Assembly: GCA_013824685.1 (NCBI GenBank)
Contig: PNOG01000023.1
Location: forward strand, 1 to 64,000
Source of the DNA: Coprothermobacter sp.
Lineage (GTDB): Bacteria; Caldisericota; Caldisericia; Cryosericales; Cryosericaceae
Direction: 5' to 3'
DNA length: 64,000 nt
The position numbers and the translations under genes were made by a program. Shown here piece after piece: positions 9,357-16,536 of the stretch. The number at the start of each line of letters is the position of its first letter. Position 1 is the first letter of the stretch. The notes beneath the pieces were generated by a model. The model made no database searches. It worked only from the letters and a program-made list of their open reading frames with translations, and was not told the DNA's origin.

Positions 9357-9421
9357 GCACTCACGACCCCACTGCTCACTACAAAGCCAACATCTAGGTA
9401 CTGCGTCACCGTACTGCGTCA
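9357..9421 (+). pseudogene. remnant of the 3' end of a Fic gene
   Basis: These 65 bases match 14483-14547 at 60 positions without gaps. The match covers the last codons of the Fic gene (THDPTAHYKANI here, THDPTAHYEANI there), the TAG stop and about 24 bases beyond. No other part of Fic is present upstream: 9180-9356 shows no similarity I can see. With the antitoxin remnant at 7540, this marks the two ends of a formerly complete module. Confidence 0.75.
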
Positions 9422-9427
9422 CGCTCG

Positions 9428-10123
9428 CTATTGGGTCGCCAGATCCTGGAGCACTTCGTCAGTTGAGACCACCTTGCAGTAGATCTGGTTCAGCATCCTG
9501 GTCTCCCAGATCTGAAGGTCGGCGTTGATGGCCGACGTGGCGTCCTCCACCAGGAAGACGGTATAGCCCCAGTCCGACAAGTCGCGCACGGTGCTGGAGA
9601 CGCACTGATCGGTGAACAAGCCGCAGACTACCACGTGCTCGATGCCCATCCATCTCAGGATGTGGCCGTACTGGGTACCCATCACAGTGCTGTCCGTGGT
9701 CTTGCAGACGACGACCTCGCCATCCCTGGGCTTCAGCTCATCGACAACCTCCTGCTCCCTCGAGCCGATCTTGAGCAGCGTGTAGTTCCAGCCCGGTCTG
9801 GCCTGAGTAGGTGAACGGTCACGACCGTCCTCACGCTGATTGCCGAGTGTCGCGAACGTCACGACCATCTGCTGGTCACGGAAGAACGTGAGTAGTCGCC
9901 TGGCGTTTGGGATGACTGTCCCGCTCAGTCGGTCGTACAGGTAGATGTTGCCTGAATCCCTGAGCTCGACCGACAGGTCCTGGTCGTGCTTCTGGACGTC
10001 GATGATGAGCAGTGCAGTCTTGTCCTTCAGCGGTTTGAACTTCTCCCAGTAGTCACCGTCGGAATGCACGTCGAAGTTGGGGTTTGGGAACTTCCTGAAT
10101 GTCGGAGTCTTTGTGTCTTCCAT
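9428..10123 (-). CDS. isochorismatase-family cysteine hydrolase
   Basis: 231 residues of the isochorismatase-like alpha/beta fold, a family of amidases and hydrolases using an Asp-Lys-Cys triad. LLIIDVQ places the Asp at D42, and GLFTDQCVSST places the nucleophile at C174. An extra ~35-residue N-terminal segment precedes the core. A GGGGGA site lies just before ATG 10123. It converges on the broken Fic remnant. Substrate cannot be told from sequence; nicotinamidase or biuret/carbamoyl-type hydrolysis are family possibilities. It is only distantly similar to the two isochorismatase domains at 14.7-16.5 kb. Confidence 0.8.
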   Translation of the reverse strand: MEDTKTPTFRKFPNPNFDVHSDGDYWEKFKPLKDKTALLIIDVQKHDQDLSVELRDSGNIYLYDRLSGTVIPNARRLLTFFRDQQMVVTFATLGNQREDGRDRSPTQARPGWNYTLLKIGSREQEVVDELKPRDGEVVVCKTTDSTVMGTQYGHILRWMGIEHVVVCGLFTDQCVSSTVRDLSDWGYTVFLVEDATSAINADLQIWETRMLNQIYCKVVSTDEVLQDLATQ

Positions 10124-10435
10124 CTTTTCCCCCCATACTGAGCACTAGATTTGTCACATGATCGCTTTTGCAGATCTCTACTGCATCGATCTCACAGATA
10201 TCTACTATATCGCTTGCCATCCTTTTTGCTCGGATCGCTATTATCGCCGGCAATAATATGGAGCGCAAATCGACGTCCTATTATTGGATATGGGCACTTC
10301 TCGATAATAGCGAGCGGTTCGCTCTCAAACACGGGGCCACAATAGGGGGCAGGGCAGCGTTCAAATTGTCCGGTAAGACAAGAGTTCTTGTCGAGGGGTT
10401 TGGGGAGACGGCAACATGTGGTCCCCCCTTCAACG
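10124..10435. other. 312-bp gap, AT-richer, with an 11-bp inverted repeat
   Basis: No convincing gene. CGCTATTATCG at 10236-10246 is matched by its exact inverse at 10302-10312, with a 55-base loop. The composition is AT-richer than the rest of the window, as in the neighbouring membrane-protein gene. No promoter or terminator stands out. Confidence 0.4.
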
Positions 10436-11245
10436 TCACTTTCGCGTGAAGTGACTCGTGACTCTACTCCAAAGGTTCCTGGTCATTCTGAAGGAATGGA
10501 AATAATCGATGGTGAGAAGTATGAGAGAAAAGAACCATACAAAGAAAAATGGGGTCGAAAGAACGGGAGGGATTACCACGATGAGAGGAAGGTAGATCAG
10601 GGTTACAAGGTGTACGACTGCAAGTGGCAGGCCAACGACATACATGAATAGCATCGCTAGGAATGGAAACTCTCCAGGCATTGGTAGTGAGAAGGGATTC
10701 AGCCGACGCAAAACAACTCCCCAGAAATATTCTCCAAAAAGGCGAAGCTGTTCAACTGGAGAGAAGGAATTGGGTTCGCTCTGGAATCTTGAGATGAATT
10801 CCCTCACATACGGTTCTATGACTTTTCTTCCTTGGCACCATTCAACTGCGGTGCCCGTGTCGTCGGCGATTCCCAGGTATAGAACCAGGTTGTAGCTGTT
10901 GTCTTCCCCGGATTCCCTCACCGCGCAGGTGGTGAGAGGAATTGTAGACGGATACGGGCAGAAGAATCCGTCTACGTGGACTTCAGGATGTGCATCATCA
11001 GATATCTCAAAACCGAGATACGCACTGTAAACACGAAAGCGAGACGAAGGCAAGGGGGCGATTTGTATCGACATATGTCTCTTTTCTCCCCCTGCTTCAT
11101 CAATGGTCGTCTCGCTAACCGTCCGAAGTACAGCAAGTCCTCTCGTAGCTCTGAACTTGAGAAGATAGTAGACAAGTGGGGAGGACAGCAAGCTCAGAAT
11201 GAGCAACACCAAGGCTAGCCTCTTTGCGAATCTTGATCCAGGCAT
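10436..11245 (-). CDS. hypothetical membrane protein
   Basis: A 269-residue protein I do not recognise. It has an N-terminal signal-anchor (about 8-30), an extracytoplasmic region of roughly 150 residues containing two Cys (CPYPS and TTCAV, possibly paired), then two or three hydrophobic helices between about 190 and 250. The C-terminus is basic. GAGGAGGTG precedes ATG 11245, and the stop of the small gene at 11247-11375 lies 1 base upstream, so the two are probably co-transcribed and translationally coupled. AT-rich composition and the accessory context suggest transfer. No function can be assigned. Confidence 0.65.
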   Translation of the reverse strand: MPGSRFAKRLALVLLILSLLSSPLVYYLLKFRATRGLAVLRTVSETTIDEAGGEKRHMSIQIAPLPSSRFRVYSAYLGFEISDDAHPEVHVDGFFCPYPSTIPLTTCAVRESGEDNSYNLVLYLGIADDTGTAVEWCQGRKVIEPYVREFISRFQSEPNSFSPVEQLRLFGEYFWGVVLRRLNPFSLPMPGEFPFLAMLFMYVVGLPLAVVHLVTLIYLPLIVVIPPVLSTPFFFVWFFSLILLTIDYFHSFRMTRNLWSRVTSHFTRK

Positions 11246-11246
11246 G

Positions 11247-11375
11247 CTACACCTCCTCTCTGAAGTATGGCCGGGACTCCAGGGAGTGGGTGATGGTGAC
11301 GTTGGGGAAGGCGGCGTGGCGATTCTGCTGCGCGACGGCCTCCGAGTACCTTTCGACCGATGCCCTGAACATCAT
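11247..11375 (-). CDS. small protein (42 aa) upstream of the membrane protein
   Basis: On the minus strand AGGGAGGGG is followed 4 bases later by ATGATG at 11375, opening a 42-codon frame that ends at TAG 11247-11249, one base before the ATG of the next gene. The product starts MMFRASVERYSEAVAQQN and ends ESRPYFREEV, a soluble, protein-like composition. The same ribosome binding site and start survive in the broken copy near 7281-7310, where the frame stops after about 10 codons. It is unrecognised. It could instead be a leader peptide for the membrane protein. Confidence 0.5.
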   Translation of the reverse strand: MMFRASVERYSEAVAQQNRHAAFPNVTITHSLESRPYFREEV

Positions 11376-11432
11376 GTCCCCTCCCTGAACCTTGCTGGTG
11401 TTTCCGTGTGAAGTATTGTAGCCCCAAATGCA

Positions 11433-11510
11433 ACAAGATGGACTCCCGCCTGCGCGGGCATGACAACTTTAGCCGCGTCTTGTCGTTCCCGCGGAGGCGG
11501 AAACTCTTGT
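11433..11510. repeat. inverted pair of REP-like units
   Basis: The unit ACTCCCGCCTGCGCGGG (from about 11442) is followed about 15 bases later by an inverted copy, TTCCCGCGGAGGCGGAAACT (about 11486-11505), with flanks ACAAGATG and ACTCTTGT also complementary in part. The two can form one long imperfect hairpin. Similar units occur at 13371-13424, 15285-15317 and 51321-51347. The unit resembles the widespread CCCGC-NNN-GCGGG class of dispersed bacterial repeats. It lies in the upstream region of the toxin-antitoxin operon and is absent from the broken copy. Confidence 0.6.
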
Positions 11511-11566
11511 CCATGAGACGCCGACAGCATTCCAGAGACAATGAACGCGGCGAACGATCATAACAC

Positions 11567-11616
11567 TGTCAGTATATGTTACATCATATTGACACAATAC
11601 ATTACATCTCCATAAT
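11567..11616 (+). promoter_or_regulatory. toxin-antitoxin promoter with overlapping operator
   Basis: TTGACA at 11589-11594, a 16-bp spacer and CATAAT at 11611-11616. An imperfect dyad runs from TGTCAGTATATG (11567) to CATATTGACA (ending 11594), overlapping the -35 box. The arrangement is conserved in the left copy at 7459-7508. Autorepression by the downstream XRE-domain antitoxin is the expected use, inferred from position and from how such operons normally work. Confidence 0.55.
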
Positions 11617-11647
11617 GCAAAGGGAAGGGCTGAGAGGAGGATTGACC

Positions 11648-12445
11648 ATGGACAACGCCAGCGATTTCGACGGGCTCCTCAGTAAACGAATCCGGTCGAT
11701 ACGGGAACAGCTGGGATACAGCCAGCAACGGCTTGCAGAACTACTAGGTATCTCAAGAGTGACGGTGTCGCAGATGGAAGCCGGGAAGCGAAAGCTTTCG
11801 GCAAGTGATCTCAAGAGACTGTCGGATATTCTGGAGACTCCTGCAGATTATCTGCTGAACCCAGACAAGGAGCCAGAGGTGGTTATCCAGGGAGTGAGGG
11901 AGAATGAGGAACCCGTTCAGTCGATGCGTGTAAGTGTTCCACAGGAGAAGGTGGAGAAGTTCAAGGAAGTCCTGCTCTACATCCTGAATAGGGTTGGTGC
12001 TAAACCCAACGTTGGTCGGACCGTTGTCTACAAGCTTCTGTACTTCATGGATTTCGACTACTACGAGCAGTATGAGGAACAACTCATCGGGGCTCGGTAT
12101 CAGAAGAACCAGTACGGCCCGACACCGATGGAGTTCACCAAGATCGTACAGAGGATGGAGCAGGACGGAGACCTGACAGAGGTCAAGAACAAGTACTTTG
12201 AGCGATTCCAGACCAAGTACTTGGCCCGCAGAGCGCCAGACCTTTCTGTCCTGTCGGGACGAGAGCTTCAAGTCATCGAGGATGTTCTGTCCCGTCTGTC
12301 CGACAGGAATGGCAAGGAGATCAGCGAGTACTCCCATGGCGATGTTCCGTGGCTTGCCACAAAAGATGGTCAAGTCATAGACTACGAGCTGGTGTTCTAT
12401 CGCACCCCGCCGTATTCCCGGCGGCAGTACACTGAAGATGTTTAG
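11648..12445 (+). CDS. XRE-HTH antitoxin with Panacea (DUF4065) domain
   Basis: 265 residues. Residues about 14-70 form a Cro/CI-type helix-turn-helix (GYSQQRLAELLGISRVTVSQ). A Panacea/SocA-like DUF4065 domain follows from about residue 125: KLLYFMDFDYYEQYEE and RYQKNQYGPTPMEF. Panacea proteins are antitoxins that pair with unrelated toxins and neutralise them directly. The start is ATG 11648, preceded by GAGGAGG; upstream in-frame ATGs lack a site. The stop overlaps the next gene by 8 bases, as in a type II toxin-antitoxin pair. The HTH probably binds the dyad at 11567-11594. Confidence 0.85.
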   Translation: MDNASDFDGLLSKRIRSIREQLGYSQQRLAELLGISRVTVSQMEAGKRKLSASDLKRLSDILETPADYLLNPDKEPEVVIQGVRENEEPVQSMRVSVPQEKVEKFKEVLLYILNRVGAKPNVGRTVVYKLLYFMDFDYYEQYEEQLIGARYQKNQYGPTPMEFTKIVQRMEQDGDLTEVKNKYFERFQTKYLARRAPDLSVLSGRELQVIEDVLSRLSDRNGKEISEYSHGDVPWLATKDGQVIDYELVFYRTPPYSRRQYTEDV

Positions 12446-12839
12446 GGCTACACCATACACGCCAGAATTCGAAGGCGACCTGAAGCATCTCAAGAAACGC
12501 TATCCGAGCCTTGATGAAGACCTTACGGTCCTCGCCAAGGCTCTGTACGTCTGGCTGCGTGTTTTAGGCAAGGCCGGTCAGTCATATGATGACGGCTACG
12601 TCATCATGAGTAACTACGGGACCAATGGCTGTCACCTCTACAAGGTCAAGCACATGGCGTGCGCTGCAATCCCTGGCAAAGGCAGTCGAACCGGATTGCG
12701 TGTCATTTGCGCCTACTGGCCTGCCAGTGACACGCCCGACTTCATGAGGTTCCTCAGGTGGGCTCAGTCACTGATCGGGGAACAACTGCCGTATTGGAAG
12801 AATCTATGTGCGGAGATCGTGTCTGGTACAGTGAACTAG
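12438..12839 (+). CDS. RelE/ParE-like toxin partner of the Panacea antitoxin
   Basis: 133 residues. The N-terminus, TPEFEGDLKHLKKRYPSLDE, is the typical first helix of RelE/HigB-type toxins. Later segments (GCHLYKVKHMACAAIPGK, GLRVICAYW) fit the beta-sheet core with basic residues. Members cleave mRNA or block gyrase; which applies here is unknown. The ATG lies 8 bases inside the antitoxin gene, so translation is coupled. It is slightly longer than classical RelE (about 95 residues), with extra C-terminal helices. Pairing with Panacea rests on adjacency and overlap. Confidence 0.75.
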   Translation: MFRATPYTPEFEGDLKHLKKRYPSLDEDLTVLAKALYVWLRVLGKAGQSYDDGYVIMSNYGTNGCHLYKVKHMACAAIPGKGSRTGLRVICAYWPASDTPDFMRFLRWAQSLIGEQLPYWKNLCAEIVSGTVN

Positions 12840-12876
12840 CTAGCTGACGCGGAGTAATTGCCCGGGTGACCCCGGA

Positions 12877-12916
12877 CCTAATCCCTGGTGCTGCCACTAG
12901 GTCAAAAGGGATTAGG
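12877..12916. repeat. 10-bp inverted repeat upstream of the HNH gene
   Basis: CCTAATCCCT (12877-12886) and its exact inverse AGGGATTAGG (12907-12916) are separated by 20 bases, and a third partial copy (AAGGATTAGG) follows at about 12917-12926. It ends about 20 bases before the HNH start codon. It could be an operator or a stem in the leader. It lacks the T-run of a terminator. Confidence 0.5.
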
Positions 12917-12936
12917 AAAGGATTAGGTGAGAGGCA

Positions 12937-13350
12937 ATGACAGACGAAGAACGTGCACGTCGAACAGCCTACATGAGAGCGTATCGACAAACTGAGACTG
13001 GAAAAGCGGCCGTTGCTAGGGCCAAGAAAACATTTAAAGAAGAGCATCGCACAGAGATAGCAGCAAAAAGCGCGCTAGTCTCTTACAATTACAGCTTAAA
13101 GCGTTACGGAATAACACGAGCGCAGTATGACGCTGTGTTCGCGCTGCAGGGCGGGAAATGTGCCGTTTGCGGAACTAGTGCTGTGGGTGGGGTACGGGGG
13201 CGTTCCAAAATGCTATGTGTCGATCATGACCACAAAACGGGCAAGATTCGTGGCCTCTTGTGTAGATCGTGCAACATCGCCGCAGGTTCTCTCAAAGATG
13301 ACCCTGACAGGGCGTTGCTTCTTGCCGAATACCTGAAACGTACCACATAA
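12937..13350 (+). CDS. HNH / recombination endonuclease VII-like protein
   Basis: 137 residues with the phage T4 endonuclease VII-type fold: CAVCG near residue 73, LCVDHDHKTGKIRGLLCRSC near 92-111 and CN-x-AAG after it. The four Cys bind structural zinc and DHDH holds the metal-dependent active site. The N-terminal ~45 residues are basic and helical. These enzymes cut branched or ordinary double-stranded DNA and are common in phages and mobile elements. A weak GAGAGG lies upstream of ATG 12937. Its place between a toxin-antitoxin pair and a Fic gene supports a mobile or defence origin. Confidence 0.8.
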   Translation: MTDEERARRTAYMRAYRQTETGKAAVARAKKTFKEEHRTEIAAKSALVSYNYSLKRYGITRAQYDAVFALQGGKCAVCGTSAVGGVRGRSKMLCVDHDHKTGKIRGLLCRSCNIAAGSLKDDPDRALLLAEYLKRTT

Positions 13351-13370
13351 CGCTAGAGGTGGAACACCAA

Positions 13371-13424
13371 AAGTCCTGCGCGGGAGTGACGGATAAGCCC
13401 CCTGCGCAAGCATGACGAATCAGC
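13371..13424. repeat. REP-like repeat units (two, direct)
   Basis: Two related units, TCCTGCGCGGGAGTGACGGA and CCCTGCGCAAGCATGACGAA, follow one another in the Fic upstream region and share GTGACGGAT-AGC with the copy at 15285-15317. They are diverged members of the family described at 11433-11510. Confidence 0.55.
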
Positions 13425-13473
13425 AAGCTGGCACCAGTCCACCGCTTGACTATACTGGACAAAGGAGGCTGCT

Positions 13474-14523
13474 ATGTTTGAACCAAGATTCTCGATCAAC
13501 AATGCAATTGTTGCAGGTCTGACACGCATCGAGCGGTCCGTTGGTTTTATGTCGGCTGCACGGCTCTCGGACGACTGGATCCGCGACATGCAGGCAAACG
13601 CCTTGACTCTGGAAGCACACCATACGACGCATATTGAGGGCACACAGCTGACGCTTGAGCAGGCCACGCAGCTGCTGGCTGGGCAGACGATACCAGAGGC
13701 CAATCCGAACGATGTGCGCGAATTGCTCAACTACCGTACCGCATTTGAGTTGGTTGCTGGATATATCGGCAGCGTCGAGCCTATGAGCGAGGTGTTGATC
13801 CGCGAGATCCACAAACGGTTGGTCACCGACGTGCGGGGAGACTCGGCAACACCTGGCCAGTATCGACTTGGTCAGAACCTGATCGTCGATTCGGTGACCA
13901 GGGAAACGGTGTACACTCCTCCGCCTGCTGATGAAGTCCAACCGTTGATGGCCGATCTCGTGGAATGGCTCAACGCAGACACAGGCGTCAACACGGTCCT
14001 GGTGAGTGGCATAGCACAATTCCAGCTGGTGCACATCCACCCCTTCATCGATGGCAATGGCCGCACGGCTCGGTTGCTGGCCATGCTAGTAATGTATCGT
14101 GGCAACTACGACTTCAAGCGCCTGTCCACCATCAGCGAATTCTATGACCGGGATCGCTCGGCATACTATGCAGCCCTGCAACGTGTGCGTGAACACGACA
14201 TGGATATGACCGGCTGGCTCGAATATTACGTGGGCGGTCTGGCCACACAGATGCAGGAAGTACAGAGCAAGAGCGAACAAGTCATCAAGACCGGCGTCCT
14301 GCAGATCAAAGCAGGAGCTGTGGGGTTCTCGGGGACCGCTCTGAGCGTGTTTTCGGCCATCCTCAGGGATGGCATCAACACGCCATCGGCCCTCACAGTC
14401 AAGCTTCATATCAGTCACAGCACCCTGCAACGACATCTGAGAAGCCTCATTGGGGCTGGTCTTATACGAGCCGTGCAGTCGGGCACTCACGACCCCACTG
14501 CTCACTACGAAGCCAACATATAG
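13474..14523 (+). CDS. Fic-domain protein (probable AMPylase) with C-terminal winged helix
   Basis: 349 residues. The Fic active-site loop HPFIDGNGRTAR starts at H189 and matches HPFx(D/E)GNGRxxR, the signature of nucleotidyl transfer to target hydroxyls. The N-terminal part has HHTTHIEGTQLT at about 50-61, an (S/T)xxxE(G/N) inhibitory helix of a class II Fic protein, so activity is probably self-restrained. About 285-345 is a winged-helix-like DNA-binding tail. AAGGAGG precedes ATG 13474. The last 12 codons recur as a remnant at 9357-9421. It is a single-gene unit; no separate antitoxin is needed in class II. Confidence 0.88.
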   Translation: MFEPRFSINNAIVAGLTRIERSVGFMSAARLSDDWIRDMQANALTLEAHHTTHIEGTQLTLEQATQLLAGQTIPEANPNDVRELLNYRTAFELVAGYIGSVEPMSEVLIREIHKRLVTDVRGDSATPGQYRLGQNLIVDSVTRETVYTPPPADEVQPLMADLVEWLNADTGVNTVLVSGIAQFQLVHIHPFIDGNGRTARLLAMLVMYRGNYDFKRLSTISEFYDRDRSAYYAALQRVREHDMDMTGWLEYYVGGLATQMQEVQSKSEQVIKTGVLQIKAGAVGFSGTALSVFSAILRDGINTPSALTVKLHISHSTLQRHLRSLIGAGLIRAVQSGTHDPTAHYEANI

Positions 14524-14724
14524 GCGCTGCGTCACCTTACTGCGTCAAGGCATCCGAGGGGAACAACGAGTAGCCCAACAGGCAAGACTCGGGAAGGCCA
14601 GGGCGCATGAGAATCACCCTCTATGAATGACCATCTGGACATGCGGGCGTTGCCTGAGACTGCGGTCGCGATGACGCGATGTGCAAAAAACGGGAGCTGA
14701 CCCGCTGGCAAGGGGGAGTCCGCG

Positions 14725-15261
14725 ATGGAACAACTGAAGCAGGTGGCATTACTGGTCATTGACGTACAACAGGAGCTGTTCGAGAAGTCGACGCCCATCT
14801 ACCAGGCAGATCAGCTCCTGAGCAACATCAACCTGCTGGTCGACCGCGCACATGCAGCGGGTGTTCCTGTCTTCTTCGTCCAGCACTCCGGTTGGAAGAC
14901 CCTGGTGGAGGGCAGCGATGGGTGGCGACTGCATCCAGCGCTGCAACCGCTGACCACGGACCACTCCGTCCAGAAACATCACAGCAACGCGTTTCAGGAA
15001 ACAACACTCAAGGGTGAGCTGGATGCCTTGCACGTGTGCCGCGTCGTGGTGGCGGGCCTTTTGACCCACAACTGTATCCAAGTCACCTGCAATGGTGCGC
15101 ATGAGCTGGGGTATGACGTCGTGCTGGTGAAGGACGCCCACAGCAACTACAGTGTGAAAGCTCATGACGACATCGACGAGTGGAACGAAAAGTTGAGCCA
15201 CGGCATCGTCCAGCTGCAGGCTACTGCCGAGGTCGACTTTGGGGTGCCCGGCACGAAGTGA
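14725..15261 (+). CDS. isochorismatase-family cysteine hydrolase
   Basis: 178 residues, a complete isochorismatase-like domain with the expected triad D13 (LLVIDVQ), K84 (VQKHHSNAF) and C117 (GLLTHNCIQVTC). AAGGGGGAG lies upstream of ATG 14725. It is closely similar along its length to the C-terminal half of the next gene (for example LGYDVVLVKDAHSNY in both), showing a tandem duplication. The substrate is unknown; family members hydrolyse isochorismate, nicotinamide and N-carbamoyl compounds. The 14548-14724 gap holds no clear gene. Confidence 0.85.
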   Translation: MEQLKQVALLVIDVQQELFEKSTPIYQADQLLSNINLLVDRAHAAGVPVFFVQHSGWKTLVEGSDGWRLHPALQPLTTDHSVQKHHSNAFQETTLKGELDALHVCRVVVAGLLTHNCIQVTCNGAHELGYDVVLVKDAHSNYSVKAHDDIDEWNEKLSHGIVQLQATAEVDFGVPGTK

Positions 15262-15284
15262 CCAACACAGCGTAAGCAACAAGC

Positions 15285-15317
15285 TGGACTCCCGCCTTCG
15301 CGGGAGTGACGGATCAG
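15285..15317. repeat. REP-like repeat unit
   Basis: GGACTCCCGCCTTCGCGGG with GTGACGGATCAGC, the clearest copy of the family also seen at 11433-11510, 13371-13424 and 51321-51347. The core CCCGC-CTTC-GCGGG is a short perfect hairpin. Confidence 0.65.
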
Positions 15318-15329
15318 CAGAGCGAGGCG

Positions 15330-15359
15330 TTGACGAGGAACCTGCATCTGGTGTATTCT
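15330..15359 (+). promoter_or_regulatory. putative promoter of the DfsB-isochorismatase fusion
   Basis: TTGACG at 15330-15335, an 18-bp spacer and TATTCT at 15354-15359, about 50 bases before the start codon at 15411. Both boxes match consensus at 4-5 of 6 positions. Confidence 0.4.
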
Positions 15360-15410
15360 GAAGTGGACAACCGCGGCACATCCCCGGGAACACCACGCAA
15401 GGAGGTAGTC

Positions 15411-16499
15411 ATGCCAAAACCGATCAACAGACAGCAACTGCTGGATGAGGCTCAGAAGGAGTACGAGGCACTAGGGAAGCAGGTGGCCTCATTCACACCG
15501 GAGGAGATGGTCCGGCCGGGGGTCATCGGCGTCTGGTCCATTAAGGATATCCTGGCCCACTTGCTGGAATGGCAGAGGATGTATATGGGCTGGTACGAGG
15601 CAGGGCTGCGCGGACAGAAACCGGCCACACCGGCGAAGGGGTACAACTGGAGCGAGCTGCCTGCACTGAACCAGGACATCTACGAGCGGTACAAGGATGC
15701 CAAGCTGGAAGCTGTCAGGAACCAGCTGGAGGCATCGCACAAGCACATGCTGGACGTGGCTGGGTTGCTGTCCGAGGAGGAGCTGTTCACGTCAGGGCGA
15801 TACAAGTGGACCGGCATCAGCACGCTGGCTGCCTATGTCAACTCATGCAGCGGCGCTCACTACCGCTGGGCACGGACCGGCATCCGCAGGGGAACCAAGC
15901 AGTGGTCCGGCACGACACCCGCTGAGAAAGCAGCAGATAGTCCGCCTGCGGTCGTGAACACACGCGTGATGGGGGGCAAGCCTGCGCTGTTGATCATCGA
16001 CGTACAACGGGAGCTGTTCGCCAAGACCCTCCCAATCTACGACGAGGACAGACTGCTGGCGAACATCCATCTGCTGGCGGACAAGGCTCATGCGGCCAAG
16101 GTTCCAGTGTTCTGGATCCAGCATTCCAGTGAGAAGACGCTGGTGGAGGGGACAGACGGTTGGAAGCTGCATCCGGCGTTCATCCCGCTGAAGTCGGACA
16201 ACTTCATCCGCAAGCGCCACGGTAACGCCTTCGAGGACACGCCGCTCAAAGCGGAGCTGGATGCCTTGCACGTGCGCCGGGTCGTCGTGGCGGGACTTGT
16301 GACCCACGGATGTGTCCAGGCCACGTGCAACGGCGGGCACGACCTGGGGTATGACGTCGTGCTGGTGAAGGACGCCCACAGCAACTACAACGTAAAGGCG
16401 CGTGATGTCATCAACGAGTGGAACACAACCCTGAGCCACGGCGGCGTCCGGCTACAGTCTGCAGTCGAGGTGGACTTTGAAGCGCCCCGCGCCAGGTGA
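15411..16499 (+). CDS. DfsB/ClbS-like domain fused to isochorismatase-family hydrolase
   Basis: 362 residues, two domains. Residues about 1-175 are a DinB-superfamily four-helix bundle of the DfsB/ClbS (DUF1706) type: LLDEAQKEYEALGKQV and SIKDILAHLLEWQRMY. Residues about 187-362 are an isochorismatase domain with D197 (LLIIDVQ), a lysine in IRKRHGNAF and C301 (LVTHGCVQATC). ClbS-type proteins protect against electrophilic metabolites such as colibactin; isochorismatases cleave small amides and vinyl ethers. A short Pro/Ala linker joins them without a stop. AAGGAGG sets ATG 15411 as start; the frame runs further upstream without a ribosome site. The second half is the tandem relative of the gene at 14725. 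Confidence 0.85.
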   Translation: MPKPINRQQLLDEAQKEYEALGKQVASFTPEEMVRPGVIGVWSIKDILAHLLEWQRMYMGWYEAGLRGQKPATPAKGYNWSELPALNQDIYERYKDAKLEAVRNQLEASHKHMLDVAGLLSEEELFTSGRYKWTGISTLAAYVNSCSGAHYRWARTGIRRGTKQWSGTTPAEKAADSPPAVVNTRVMGGKPALLIIDVQRELFAKTLPIYDEDRLLANIHLLADKAHAAKVPVFWIQHSSEKTLVEGTDGWKLHPAFIPLKSDNFIRKRHGNAFEDTPLKAELDALHVRRVVVAGLVTHGCVQATCNGGHDLGYDVVLVKDAHSNYNVKARDVINEWNTTLSHGGVRLQSAVEVDFEAPRAR

Positions 16500-16536
16500 C
16501 GATGACCTAAACCGCAAAACCAGCATTCCTGCCTCC

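Noticed and set aside
11433-11510. Possible CRISPR-like repeat from the repeated CCCGC/GCGGG units
   Set aside because: Units are few, irregularly spaced and palindromic, matching dispersed REP-like repeats rather than a CRISPR array.
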